From the NCBI RefSeq assembly GCF_000218545.1, contig NC_015671.1, positions 2,976,001 to 3,040,000 on the forward strand: DNA of 64,000 nt, written 5' to 3'. Source of the stretch: Cellulomonas gilvus ATCC 13127. Lineage in GTDB: Bacteria; Actinomycetota; Actinomycetes; Actinomycetales; Cellulomonadaceae. Within the stretch, counting starts at the first letter, position 1. The number at the start of each line of letters is the position of its first letter. Under the pieces are notes generated by a model. The model was not told the DNA's origin. It did no database searches and saw only the letters and a program-made list of their open reading frames with translations. Shown piece after piece: positions 51,220-60,012 of this stretch. Made by a program: the position numbers and the translations under genes.

Positions 51220-52290
51220 ATGCTGCGCAACCGGACGGTCGCAGCGGCGGGGGCGACCGGGGGCACGGCCCTGGTGCTCTGGCTGCTGTGCGGCCTGATC
51301 TTCGACCGCCCCTCGTCCCGCTCGCTCGTCGAGGTCTACTCCCCCGCTCCACCCGTCGGCTGGGTCCTGGGCGCCGGGTTCGGCACCGCGGGCACGGTGC
51401 TGTCCGTGCTGGTGCTCATGGTCGCGGCCGCGCTGATCGCGTACCTGCCCCTGCGCTCCACGCGCAGCACGCGCGCGGTCGTCGTGGTCGCGGTGTGGGG
51501 CGCCGTGCTGCTCGCGGCCGCGCTCGCCGGGGCGACGACCGCGTTGGTGCTGCAGAGCGACGTGGCGTTCGACGGATCGCTGTCGTGGGCGTTCGCCCGC
51601 GGCAACGCCGTCCGCGCGGCATGGTGGGCGCTGCTCACCGGGTGGGTGCCCGCGCTCGTGGCGGTCGCCGTGCGAGGGCCCGGCGAGGTGGCCGACGACG
51701 CCGCCCGCTCCCGGATCGGGGTGCGCACCGCGACGATCGCCGCGCTCGTCGCGGGCGTGGTCGGCGGCGCCGGGTGGTGGCTCACCGGAGTCCTGCACCA
51801 GTGGGCGGCGGGCGAGCTGGCCACGGTCCGCCGCGACACCGGCCGCACGCTCCAGCAGGTGGTGGAGGCGCTGCTCCCGGTCTCGCGGGGGTCGAGCATG
51901 CTCGGCACCGAGTCCTCCGACGTGGCCGCGTTCGCCGCGGGTGCCGCGGTGCTGCTGGTCGTGGTCGTGCTCGTCGGCTGGGGGGTCGCACGCGGTGCGG
52001 CCGTGCCCGGTGGCCGCGCCGCGTTGGTCCTCGTGGTGTGGTTCGCCACGGTCGTCGGATCGGCGGCCGCGTGCGCGGTGGCGCTGCTGCCGCTGGCGGA
52101 GGCCGTGGGCGGCTCGGCGAACCTCCGGCTCTACGCCATGGGACCCGTCCTGAGCGCCGTCGGCTGGGGCGCGCTGTACGGCTGGGTGCCCGGCCTGATC
52201 GCGTTGCTGGTGGCGCGCGTGCTCGCACGTCGCACGGAGGCGAAGGCCGAACCCGTCCGGGACCTGGTCGAGCCGCACGCGGCACCGTGA
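51220..52290 (+). CDS. Multipass membrane protein, function unknown
   Basis: The protein has 356 residues and about seven or eight hydrophobic helices spread along its length, with one charged loop near 160. No transporter motif or enzyme signature is visible. A helix-rich layout with central soluble stretch ([24 protein letters not shown]) could be a sensor or envelope scaffold. Its stop overlaps the start of a DUF2599 lipoprotein (GTGA), so the pair is probably functionally linked. It diverges from purL with 123 bases between. Confidence 0.65.
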   Translation: MLRNRTVAAAGATGGTALVLWLLCGLIFDRPSSRSLVEVYSPAPPVGWVLGAGFGTAGTVLSVLVLMVAAALIAYLPLRSTRSTRAVVVVAVWGAVLLAAALAGATTALVLQSDVAFDGSLSWAFARGNAVRAAWWALLTGWVPALVAVAVRGPGEVADDAARSRIGVRTATIAALVAGVVGGAGWWLTGVLHQWAAGELATVRRDTGRTLQQVVEALLPVSRGSSMLGTESSDVAAFAAGAAVLLVVVVLVGWGVARGAAVPGGRAALVLVVWFATVVGSAAACAVALLPLAEAVGGSANLRLYAMGPVLSAVGWGALYGWVPGLIALLVARVLARRTEAKAEPVRDLVEPHAAP

Positions 52291-53102
52291 GCGGCGGGGC
52301 GCGCCGGACGGCGCGTCGTGCCCCGCGCGCGGTCGCGGTCGCGTGCCTCGCGGTGCTCGCGATGGGCGGCTGCGCCACCGGGACCACCGAGACTGCCGAG
52401 GCCACCCCGTCCGCGCCGTCTCGTCCCACCGCGACGTCCGACGGCCCGAGCCCGCGCGCGAGCGCCTCGCCAGACCCGGCGGCGCGCCGCGCGCAGGTGC
52501 TGCGCGACGGCGTCGCGTTCACCTCGGGCGACGTGGCGCTCGTCGCGCTCGCGCCGCCGGGCACCACCGCCACGCCCGACGAGGACGCACCCGCGGACGA
52601 CGTCCGGTGGACCGTCGAGCCGCAGGACCCGGCCGACGACGCGCTGGTGCTCACGCTCGCGGCCCCTGCCGGCCTCGAGCTGGACGTGCAGCTCGACGAC
52701 TCGGTGGTGGTGCGGGGCGCCGAGGGGCCCGTCGCGGGCCTCGTCGTCCGGGGCGGCGACGTGCGCCGCGCGGGTCAGGTGCTCGAGGTGCGCGCGGACG
52801 GCCGGGCCACCGTGTGGCTCGCGTCCCGCACCGTCGCCGCGCTCGCGTGGGGCGAGCGCGAGGGCGGACGGTCGCTCGCGGTCACGCCCTCGGACTGGGC
52901 GCGCGTGGGCGGTCTCGCCGCGCACGAGCTGGTGCCCGTCCAGCTGGCCGCGGCCGAGCCGGACGCGGGCACCGCGACCATGCGCGGCCAGCTCGCGTGC
53001 CACCAGCTGGGCGCCCCCGACAAGGCGACGTGGAACCTGGAGCCCTGGCGTCCCGCGGTCGACGCGCTCGAGATGATCGCGGCGCGCTGCAACCCCACCT
53101 GA
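52287..53102 (+). CDS. DUF2599 lipoprotein
   Basis: The protein has 271 residues. A signal with twin arginines ends in the lipobox MGGC, followed by a Thr/Ser/Pro-rich stretch. The C-terminal ~40 residues ([20 protein letters not shown], then CNP) match the DUF2599 signature, a domain of unknown function seen in secreted actinobacterial proteins. It is coupled to the membrane protein upstream by a GTGA overlap. It converges on the acyl-CoA dehydrogenase gene, nine bases away. Confidence 0.8.
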   Translation: MSGGARRTARRAPRAVAVACLAVLAMGGCATGTTETAEATPSAPSRPTATSDGPSPRASASPDPAARRAQVLRDGVAFTSGDVALVALAPPGTTATPDEDAPADDVRWTVEPQDPADDALVLTLAAPAGLELDVQLDDSVVVRGAEGPVAGLVVRGGDVRRAGQVLEVRADGRATVWLASRTVAALAWGEREGGRSLAVTPSDWARVGGLAAHELVPVQLAAAEPDAGTATMRGQLACHQLGAPDKATWNLEPWRPAVDALEMIAARCNPT

Positions 53103-53111
53103 GCACTCCGC

Positions 53112-55178
53112 TCAGCGCACGTGCTTCTCCGGGACGGCCTCCCGGCCCGCGACGCGCTCGGCCCGGTAGTGCGCGCGCGCCTCATCCTGACGCTGCGCCT
53201 CGGCACCCGACGCGATGGGCGCCCGCAGGTGCTCGGGGCCGTAGCCGAACGCGTCCACCAGGTCCTGCGCGTGCGGCCGCAGCCGCACCAGCAGCCGGTC
53301 GATGTACGACGACACCGTGCGCGCGCGACCCGCGGACAGCCGCCCGTTGACCAGGTACCAGGCGAGGTGCCGCTCGACGAGCGTGAGGCCGAACAGGTCG
53401 CGCAGCCACGTCAGCACCTGCTGCGTGCCCGGGTCCGTCGCGGCGTGCACGCCCCGCGTGAACGCCTCCCACAGGACGCGCTCGGCGTGTGCGCGCGCGG
53501 CCTCGACCAGCTCGTGCTGGTGGGCGTTGACGAGCGCGGCGGCCTGGTCGGCCGGCAGCTTGCTCGCGGGGCGCAGCGCCGCCGCGAGCTCGGCCACCAT
53601 GACCTCGACGCGGTCGGTGAGCAGCTCGCGCTGCGTCGCCTCGTCCCGCAGCTGACCGGCCGAGCGGCGCGCGTCACCCACGTCGGCGAGCGTCTGCGCG
53701 GCCCGGATCAGCGGCGTGCGGTGCACCGCCCGGTCCGCCACGAACCGCGCGACGTCACCCGCGCCACCCGCCTTGAGCGCCTTGGCGTAGTCGCCCAGCA
53801 GGCGCTTGCCCACCAGCTGGTAGAGCACGGTGTTGTCACCCTCGAACGTCACATAGACGTCCAGGTCCTGGTGCAGCCCGACGAGCCGGTTCTCGGCCAG
53901 GAAGCCCGCACCGCCGCACGCCTCGCGGCACTCCTGCAGCGTGCGCAGCGCATGCCACGTCGACGACGGCTTGAGCGCCGCGGCGAGCGTCTCGAGGTCC
54001 TCGCGACCCTCGGGCGTGTCGCCCCGGCCGGAGAAGACCTCGTCGAACATCGCGAGCAGCTCCTCGTGCGCGAACGTCGCCGCGTACGTCTCCGCGAGCA
54101 GCGGGAGCAGGCGTCGCTGGTGGCGCTGGTAGTCCAGCAGGACCACCTCGTCGGCCCCCGCACCCGCGAACTGCCGGCGCTGGTTGGCGTACGTCACCGC
54201 GATGGCGAGCGCGATCTTGCTCGCGTTGGCGGCCGCGCCGTCCAGCGAGACGCGGCCCTGCACGAGCGTGCCGAGCATGGTGAAGAACCGGCGCCCGGGG
54301 CTCGCGATCGGCGACGAGTACGTGCCGTCCGCCGCGACGTCGCCGTACCGGTTGAGCAGCCGGTCGCGCGGCACGCGCACGTGGTCGAAGTGCAGACGCC
54401 CGTTGTCGATGCCGTTCAGGCCACCCTTGAACCCGTCGTCCTCGCCGCCGATGCCGGGCAGGAACTCGCCCGTGGCGGGGTCGCGCAGCGGGACGTAGAA
54501 CGCGTGCACGCCGTGGTTGACGCGCGGTCCGCCGGGCGCGGCCGTGATGAGCTGCGCGAACACCACGGCGGCCGTGCCGTGCTGCGCCGCGTTGCCCAGG
54601 TAGTCCTTCCACGCCGCGCGGAACGGCGTGTGGAGCACGAACTCGCCGGTCTCGGGGTCGTACTCCGCGGTCGTGCCGATCGAGGAGACGTCGGAGCCGT
54701 GCCCCGTCTCCGTCATCGCGAACGCGCCCGGCACGTCCACCGACATCGCGGCGGGCAGCAGCTCCTCGTGGTGCCGCTGCGTGCCCAGGTGCAGGATCGC
54801 GGACGCGAACAGCCCCCACTGCACGCCCGCCTTGATCTGCAGCGACGGGTCCGCGGCCACGAGTTCCTCGAACCGCGACAGGCTGCCGCCGTGGTCGTCG
54901 GCGCCGCCCAGGTGCGCGGGGAACGCGCGCAGCACGTCGTGGTGCGCGGCGAGCTCACGCAGCTGGTGCAGCACGCGGTCGCGGTGCTCGGCCATGGGCA
55001 TGGGCTCGACCTTGTGGAAGTCGGGCAGGCCGGCCACCGCGCGCGCCTCGCGACGCAGGTCCGCGTACTGGCCCAGGAGCTGGTCGGTGAGCGCCGCGAC
55101 GTCGACACGCGGCTCTGCGGTCGTCGTCAGGGGCGTGCGGGACGGACGGTCGTGGCGGGGCTCGGCTGTCGTGGTCAT
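53112..55178 (-). CDS. Acyl-CoA dehydrogenase/oxidase (FadE5-like neighbourhood)
   Basis: The protein has 688 residues, longer than ordinary acyl-CoA dehydrogenases and like large FadE or acyl-CoA oxidase proteins. FAD/substrate regions are FAMTETGHGSDVSS, the middle domain FVLHTPFRAAWKDYLG, and the C-terminal helical part EACGGAGFLAENRLVGLHQDLDVYVTFEGDNTVLYQLVGK with flavin contacts (shown by key stretches only). It introduces the alpha-beta double bond in fatty acyl-CoA. The ATG overlaps the stop of the TetR gene (ATGA), making an operon. Confidence 0.85.
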   Translation of the reverse strand: MTTTAEPRHDRPSRTPLTTTAEPRVDVAALTDQLLGQYADLRREARAVAGLPDFHKVEPMPMAEHRDRVLHQLRELAAHHDVLRAFPAHLGGADDHGGSLSRFEELVAADPSLQIKAGVQWGLFASAILHLGTQRHHEELLPAAMSVDVPGAFAMTETGHGSDVSSIGTTAEYDPETGEFVLHTPFRAAWKDYLGNAAQHGTAAVVFAQLITAAPGGPRVNHGVHAFYVPLRDPATGEFLPGIGGEDDGFKGGLNGIDNGRLHFDHVRVPRDRLLNRYGDVAADGTYSSPIASPGRRFFTMLGTLVQGRVSLDGAAANASKIALAIAVTYANQRRQFAGAGADEVVLLDYQRHQRRLLPLLAETYAATFAHEELLAMFDEVFSGRGDTPEGREDLETLAAALKPSSTWHALRTLQECREACGGAGFLAENRLVGLHQDLDVYVTFEGDNTVLYQLVGKRLLGDYAKALKAGGAGDVARFVADRAVHRTPLIRAAQTLADVGDARRSAGQLRDEATQRELLTDRVEVMVAELAAALRPASKLPADQAAALVNAHQHELVEAARAHAERVLWEAFTRGVHAATDPGTQQVLTWLRDLFGLTLVERHLAWYLVNGRLSAGRARTVSSYIDRLLVRLRPHAQDLVDAFGYGPEHLRAPIASGAEAQRQDEARAHYRAERVAGREAVPEKHVR

Positions 55179-56134
55179 CGGATCTCCCAGGGCGTACGGG
55201 TGGAGTGCTCGCGGGCCAGCAGGCCGACCGGCCCGGCCCAGAGCCAGGCCGCGACCTGCGCGGTGAGGGTGGTGCGATCGGGGATGCCGGGCAGCTCGCG
55301 GTGGGCCATCCACCACTCACCGGCGCCCCGGACGAAGCCGACCGCGCCCGCGGCCCAGGCCTCCGCGAGCGCGATGCGCGCCGCGACGGCGGGGTCGTCG
55401 GACCGGTCGTCGGGCCCGTCCACGGGTCCGTCCTGCGCGACGACGACCGGCGCACGCTCGTCATCGGTCCCGCCGGGCGTGCCCGCGGGCTCGTCGCGGT
55501 CCGCGATCTCGCGCGCGAACGGCAGCGCGACCAGGTGCGTGACCGAGTCCAGGAAGTGCCCCAGCGGCCCGCCGGACTCGACCGAGCCGTCACGCGTCAC
55601 GAACGCGTACACGTGCGGCGAGGACTCGATCATCTCGAGGTACACAGCGACCATGGCGCGCAGCCCCTCGCGGGGCGTGGGTGCGACGCGCAGCACGCCC
55701 TCGAGCGCGCCCTGGATCTGGAGCACGACGGCCTCGGCGACCGCGATCTGCAGGCCGGTCTTGTCCGAGAAGTAGCGGTAGACGATCGACTTCGACGTGC
55801 CCGCGGCGGTGGCGATCTCCTCCATGGACACGTCGGGACCGCGGTGGTGGACGGTGCGCCGGGCGATGCGGACGAGCTCGGCACGGCGTGCCTCGCGGTG
55901 GTCCGCCCAGCGGGCCGAGCGTCCGTCGACCGCGAACGGGTCCTCCCGGCGGGCCTCGGGCCGCGGGGCGGGCCTGACCTGCGGACGCTGCTCGGTGCGG
56001 ACCTCGCCGCGTGGGGCGGACCCTCCGGGCCCGGCGGGCCGGGCCGTGGCACGCGTGGCGGCACCCCCGGGGGCGCCGGGGGCTGCTCCTGCGGGCGGCC
56101 TCGTCGTCGAGGGACCCGGTGTGATCGGGCTCAC
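55175..56134 (-). CDS. TetR-family regulator of the fatty-acid cluster
   Basis: The product has about 319 residues if the GTG at 56134 is used. A disordered Pro/Gly/Arg-rich N-terminal arm of ~110 residues precedes the TetR helix-turn-helix (VSMEEIATAAGTSKSIVYRYFSDK). A ligand-binding C-terminal part contains an unusual acidic insert (DRDEPAGTPGGTDDER). It is co-transcribed with the acyl-CoA dehydrogenase and diverges from the thiolase operon. Paired palindromes lie in between, so it probably controls both sides in response to acyl-CoA. The start is uncertain because no good binding site is seen. Confidence 0.75.
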   Translation of the reverse strand: MSPITPGPSTTRPPAGAAPGAPGGAATRATARPAGPGGSAPRGEVRTEQRPQVRPAPRPEARREDPFAVDGRSARWADHREARRAELVRIARRTVHHRGPDVSMEEIATAAGTSKSIVYRYFSDKTGLQIAVAEAVVLQIQGALEGVLRVAPTPREGLRAMVAVYLEMIESSPHVYAFVTRDGSVESGGPLGHFLDSVTHLVALPFAREIADRDEPAGTPGGTDDERAPVVVAQDGPVDGPDDRSDDPAVAARIALAEAWAAGAVGFVRGAGEWWMAHRELPGIPDRTTLTAQVAAWLWAGPVGLLAREHSTRTPWEIR

Positions 56135-56175
56135 GAAACTGAAGGTATCAGGTACTGTGGGTTGCGGACACCATT

Positions 56176-56207
56176 CCGGGACGAACGTCCCTGGACGACC
56201 GTCCCGG
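56176..56207. promoter_or_regulatory. Nested palindromes, TetR operator candidate
   Basis: GGGACG-AA-CGTCCC (56178-56191) lies inside a larger inverted repeat CCGGGACG...CGTCCCGG (56176-56183 with 56200-56207). Both sit in the 108-base divergent region. The core GGACGAACGTCC also occurs at 19887-19898 upstream of the M23 peptidase gene. Confidence 0.6.
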
Positions 56208-56242
56208 ACGACCCACCGCAGCGACGCGAGAGGAACCGCCCC

Positions 56243-57574
56243 ATGGCATCCCGGAAGACCTCCGAGGCCCCCAGCACCGCGCCCCGGCGCGCACTCGTCC
56301 TGGGCGGCAACCGGATCCCGTTCGCGCGCGCGGGCGGCGCGTACCGCCACGCGTCGAACCAGGACATGCTCACCGCGGCGCTCGAGGGTCTCGTGGCCCG
56401 GTACGGCCTGCAGGGTGAGCGGATCGGCGAGGTCGCCGCCGGCGCGGTGCTCAAGCACAGCCGCGACTTCAACCTCACGCGCGAGTCCGTCCTCGGCTCG
56501 TCGCTCGCGGCCACCACCCCCGCGTACGACGTGCAGCAGGCGTGCGCGACGGGTCTGGAGACCGTCGTCTCCCTCTCCAACAAGATCCGTCTGGGCCAGC
56601 TGGACTCCGCGATCGCCGGTGGCGTCGACACGACGTCCGACGCCCCGATCGTCGTGACCGACCGGCTGCGCCGCGCGCTGCTGGACCTGTCCCGCGCCAG
56701 GACGGTGGCCCAGAAGCTGGCCGCCGTCGCACGCATCCGCCCGCAGGACCTCGCACCCGTGGCGCCGAGCACCGCCGAGCCGCGCACGCACCTGTCGATG
56801 GGCGAGCACCAGGCGCTCACCACGGCGCAGTGGGGCATCACGCGCGAGGCGCAGGACCAGGTCGCGCTCGCGTCGCACCAGCGCCTCGCCGCGGCGTGGG
56901 ACGCCGGGTTCTTCGACGACCTGGTCACGCCGTACCGCGGGCAGACGGTCGACGGGAACCTGCGCACCGACACGTCGCTCGAGAAGCTCGCGGGGCTCGC
57001 GCCCACGTTCGGCACCCGGCTCGAGGTCCCGGCCACCATGACCGCGGGCAACTCCACGCCGCTCACCGACGGTGCCTCGACGGTGCTGCTCGGGTCCGAC
57101 GAGTGGGCGCAGGCCCACGGGCTCACGCCGCTCGCGGTGGTCGTCGACGCCGAGGTCGCGGCCGTCGACTTCGTGCACGGCGAGGACGGCCTGCTCATGG
57201 CGCCCGTGTTCGCGGTGCCGCGACTTCTCGCGCGGCAGGGGCTGACGCTCGCGGACCTGGACTACGTCGAGATCCACGAGGCGTTCGCGGCGACCGTCCT
57301 GACCACACTCGCCGCATGGGAGTCGCCCGACTTCGGGCGCGAACGCCTGGGCCTGCCCGGCGCGTTCGGCACCGTGGACCGCGACCGGCTCAACGTGCAC
57401 GGCTCGTCGCTGGCGGCCGGGCACCCGTTCGCCGCCACCGGGGGGCGCGTCGTCGCGACGATCGCCAAGGAGCTCCACCTGCGCAAGCAGCGCGACGGCG
57501 GCACGCCGCGCGCGCTGGTGTCCGTCTGTGCGGCCGGCGGGCTCGGCCTCACCGCGATCCTCGAGGCGGCCTGA
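56243..57574 (+). CDS. Acetyl-CoA acetyltransferase/thiolase (FadA2/FadI-like)
   Basis: The protein has 443 residues. Catalytic Cys is in QQACATGLE, the His in EIHEAFA and the second Cys in SVCAAGGLG. The glycine-rich NVHGSSLAAGHPFAATGGR is also typical. It cleaves 3-ketoacyl-CoA, or condenses acetyl-CoA, in fatty-acid metabolism. An AGAGGAA site precedes the ATG. It starts a three-gene operon with the long FabG-like reductase and the MaoC-type dehydratase. Confidence 0.9.
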   Translation: MASRKTSEAPSTAPRRALVLGGNRIPFARAGGAYRHASNQDMLTAALEGLVARYGLQGERIGEVAAGAVLKHSRDFNLTRESVLGSSLAATTPAYDVQQACATGLETVVSLSNKIRLGQLDSAIAGGVDTTSDAPIVVTDRLRRALLDLSRARTVAQKLAAVARIRPQDLAPVAPSTAEPRTHLSMGEHQALTTAQWGITREAQDQVALASHQRLAAAWDAGFFDDLVTPYRGQTVDGNLRTDTSLEKLAGLAPTFGTRLEVPATMTAGNSTPLTDGASTVLLGSDEWAQAHGLTPLAVVVDAEVAAVDFVHGEDGLLMAPVFAVPRLLARQGLTLADLDYVEIHEAFAATVLTTLAAWESPDFGRERLGLPGAFGTVDRDRLNVHGSSLAAGHPFAATGGRVVATIAKELHLRKQRDGGTPRALVSVCAAGGLGLTAILEAA

Positions 57575-57576
57575 CC

Positions 57577-58950
57577 ATGGCGAACCCCCTGCAGACCACG
57601 CTGTCCGCCAAGCTCTCCGGACTGCTCGGCTTCTCCCCCGCGGTGCCGCTGCGCCGCTGGGCGCCGGGCCTCCCGCTGGTCGAGGGTCCCGTGCTCGTCG
57701 TCGGCAGCGGCGCGGACGCCGACGCGGTCGCGGCCCTGCTCGCGGGCGACCCCGCGACGGACGACGCGTCCGGGCACGAGGTGCTCGACGGCTGGGGCCT
57801 GGACGTGCACCGGCACGCGGCACCCGACGTGCGGTACGCGGCGGTCGTCGCGGTCCTCACCGGCGTCGAGCACCCCGACGCGCTGCACGGGCCGCTGCTC
57901 ACGGTCGCCTCGACGCTCAAGGGGCTGCAGCGCGGCGGGCGCGTCGTGACCATCTCGCACGCCGCGACCGCGGACGACGCACCCGCGGTCGCGGCGGCCC
58001 GCCAGGGCATCGACGCCGTGGTCCGGACCGTCGCGAAGGAGTCGCGCGGTGGCGCCACCGCGAACGGCCTGGTGCTGGCGGACGGCGTGCCGGTCACCGC
58101 GGCGTCCGTGGTCGGGGGGCTGCGGTTCCTGCTCTCGACGCGCTCGGCGTTCGTGCACGGCCAGCTGCTGGGCGTCGACTCCGACGCGGGCGCGCTGCCC
58201 ACCGACTGGGAGCGGCCCCTGGTGGGCCGGGTCGCGGTGGTCACGGGTGCCGCACGCGGGATCGGCGCCGCGATCGCCCGCACGCTCGCGCGCGACGGGG
58301 CGACGGTCGTCGCGGTCGACGTCCCCGCGGCCGGCGAGCAGCTCGCGCACGTCGCCAACGCGATCCGCGGGACCGCGTTGCAGCTGGACATCACGGCCGA
58401 CGACGCGGGCGCCCGGATCCTCGAGCACACGCTCGCGCGGCACGGCCGGATCGACGTGGTGGTGCACAACGCCGGGATCACGCGCGACAAGCTGTTCGCC
58501 AACATGACCGACGCGCAGTGGGACGCCGTGATCGCGGTCAACATCGCGGCGCAGCTGCGCATCAACGAGGCCCTGCTGACCTCCGGCGACTTCACCGACG
58601 CGCCGCGCATCGTGTCCATCTCCTCGACCACCGGGTTCGCGGGCAACCGCGGCCAGGCGAACTACGCGGCCACCAAGGGCGGCGTGATCGGCATGGTCCG
58701 TGCGACCGCTCCGCTGCTCGAGCCGTTCGGGGGCACCGCCAACGCGGTGGCGCCGGGCTTCATCGAGACCGAGATGACCGCGAAGATGCCCGCGCTGACC
58801 CGGCAGGTCGCGCGCCAGCTGAGCTCGTTGCAGCAGGGCGGGCAGCCCGTGGACGTCGCCGAGGCCGTCGCGTTCCTGGCGTCCCCGCAGGCCGGCGGGA
58901 TCGTCGGCCGGACGCTGCGGGTGTGCGGGCAGAACGTGGTGGGTGCGTGA
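57577..58950 (+). CDS. High-molecular-weight 3-oxoacyl reductase (FabG4-like)
   Basis: The protein has 457 residues against ~250 for ordinary FabG. The C-terminal half is the SDR, with VTGAARGIGAAIARTLA, NAGITRDKLFANM, SISSTTGFAGNRGQANYAATKGG without breaks in the Ser-Tyr-Lys triad, and PGFIETEMTAKMP. The N-terminal half is a degenerate nucleotide-binding domain, as in Mycobacterium tuberculosis FabG4 (Rv0242c). It reduces 3-oxoacyl-CoA or -ACP with NAD(P)H. It starts two bases after the thiolase stop and overlaps the MaoC gene (GTGA). Confidence 0.9.
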   Translation: MANPLQTTLSAKLSGLLGFSPAVPLRRWAPGLPLVEGPVLVVGSGADADAVAALLAGDPATDDASGHEVLDGWGLDVHRHAAPDVRYAAVVAVLTGVEHPDALHGPLLTVASTLKGLQRGGRVVTISHAATADDAPAVAAARQGIDAVVRTVAKESRGGATANGLVLADGVPVTAASVVGGLRFLLSTRSAFVHGQLLGVDSDAGALPTDWERPLVGRVAVVTGAARGIGAAIARTLARDGATVVAVDVPAAGEQLAHVANAIRGTALQLDITADDAGARILEHTLARHGRIDVVVHNAGITRDKLFANMTDAQWDAVIAVNIAAQLRINEALLTSGDFTDAPRIVSISSTTGFAGNRGQANYAATKGGVIGMVRATAPLLEPFGGTANAVAPGFIETEMTAKMPALTRQVARQLSSLQQGGQPVDVAEAVAFLASPQAGGIVGRTLRVCGQNVVGA

Positions 58951-59918
58951 CCCGCGTCGTCGACCTTCCCGCCGTCCCGGGCCTGGGCGGGCTGTACGCG
59001 CGCGGCGCCGCGGGCGCGGCCCGGCGTGCGGTGCTCCGGCGGCCGCGTGCCGCCACGGTGCCGGACGTCGAGTACCGGGTCCGGGGCGTGCGCGCCGACC
59101 TGGCACACCTGACGGCCTATCAGCGGCTCGTCGGGGAGAGCGCGAGCGACGCCCTGCCCGCGGGGTACGTGCACGTCCTGGCGTTCCCCGTCGCGACCGC
59201 GCTCCTGGTGCGCGACGACTTCCCGCTGCCCGCGCTCGGCATGGTGCACCTGGCGAACACCGTCGAGCAGCACCGGCCCGTCGGCCACGACGAGCCGCTC
59301 GACATCCAGGCGGTCGCGCGCGACCTGCGTGCGCACCGCACCGGCACGCAGGTGGACCTGGTGGTGTCGGTGCGCAGCGGGGGCGAGCTCGTCTGGCGCG
59401 GCGTCTCGACGTACCTCGCCAAGGCTGTGGACCTGGGCCTGCCGGCCGCACCCGACGACGCGCGTGCGCCGTTCGTCGCGCCGCTGCCCACCGGTCAGTG
59501 GCGCCTGGACGCCGCGACCGGGCGGCGTTACGCGGCCGTGAGCGGCGACCGCAACCCCATCCACCTGTCCGCGGCGTCGGCCAAGGTGCTCGGCTTCCCG
59601 CGCGCGATCGCGCACGGCATGGACACCGCGGCCCGGCTCCTCGCGGACGTGGGCCCCGCCCGTGGCGACGCGTTCACGTGGTCCGTCGAGTTCGCCAAGC
59701 CGGTGCTGCTGCCGTCGACCGTCGCGACGAGCGTGCGCCGCCGCCCCGGTGGCGGCTTCACGCTCGCGGCCTGGGACCCCCGCACCGCCCGCCCGCACGT
59801 CCAGGCCACCCTCACCCCCTCCCCTGACCCACCCCACCCACCGAACTGGTACCTATCCGCCAGGTCGCGGGACAAGGGCGGGCCAACGACCTCCCCCACC
59901 CGCCGAACTGGTACCTAA
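58947..59918 (+). CDS. MaoC-type (R)-hydratase/dehydratase with repeat-derived tail
   Basis: The protein has 323 residues. Two hot-dog halves are seen; the second carries the hydratase motif YAAVSGDRNPIHLSAASAKVLGF and GMDTAARLL. It likely dehydrates 3-hydroxyacyl-CoA or -ACP, as HtdX does in mycobacteria. The final ~25 residues (from PPHPPNWYLSARSR onward) are read out of two copies of the REP-like element, and the TAA stop lies inside the second copy. The enzyme core ends near residue 295, so the tail is probably an addition. It is the last gene of the thiolase operon. Confidence 0.85.
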   Translation: MTRVVDLPAVPGLGGLYARGAAGAARRAVLRRPRAATVPDVEYRVRGVRADLAHLTAYQRLVGESASDALPAGYVHVLAFPVATALLVRDDFPLPALGMVHLANTVEQHRPVGHDEPLDIQAVARDLRAHRTGTQVDLVVSVRSGGELVWRGVSTYLAKAVDLGLPAAPDDARAPFVAPLPTGQWRLDAATGRRYAAVSGDRNPIHLSAASAKVLGFPRAIAHGMDTAARLLADVGPARGDAFTWSVEFAKPVLLPSTVATSVRRRPGGGFTLAAWDPRTARPHVQATLTPSPDPPHPPNWYLSARSRDKGGPTTSPTRRTGT

Positions 59919-59993
59919 CCGCCAGGTCGCGCGACGAGGGCGGGGCTCCCCCTTCCTCCCCATCCGCCGAACTGATGTCTGTCCGCCAGGTCG
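59841..59993. repeat. REP-like element, locus C (three direct copies)
   Basis: Three copies of the 27-base core lie at 59841-59867, 59903-59929 and 59967-59993, all in the same orientation, about 62-64 bases apart. Copy 1 and part of copy 2 are inside the MaoC reading frame. Copy 3 differs most. The 94-base gap to the next gene holds nothing else. Confidence 0.85.
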
Positions 59994-60012
59994 GCGGGGT
60001 GGGGGTGGGCGG

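Noticed and set aside
59841-59993. Three regularly spaced repeats as a mini CRISPR array
   Set aside because: Copies vary, one lies in a coding frame, spacers are similar to one another in composition, no cas genes are present, and the same core forms inverted pairs elsewhere.
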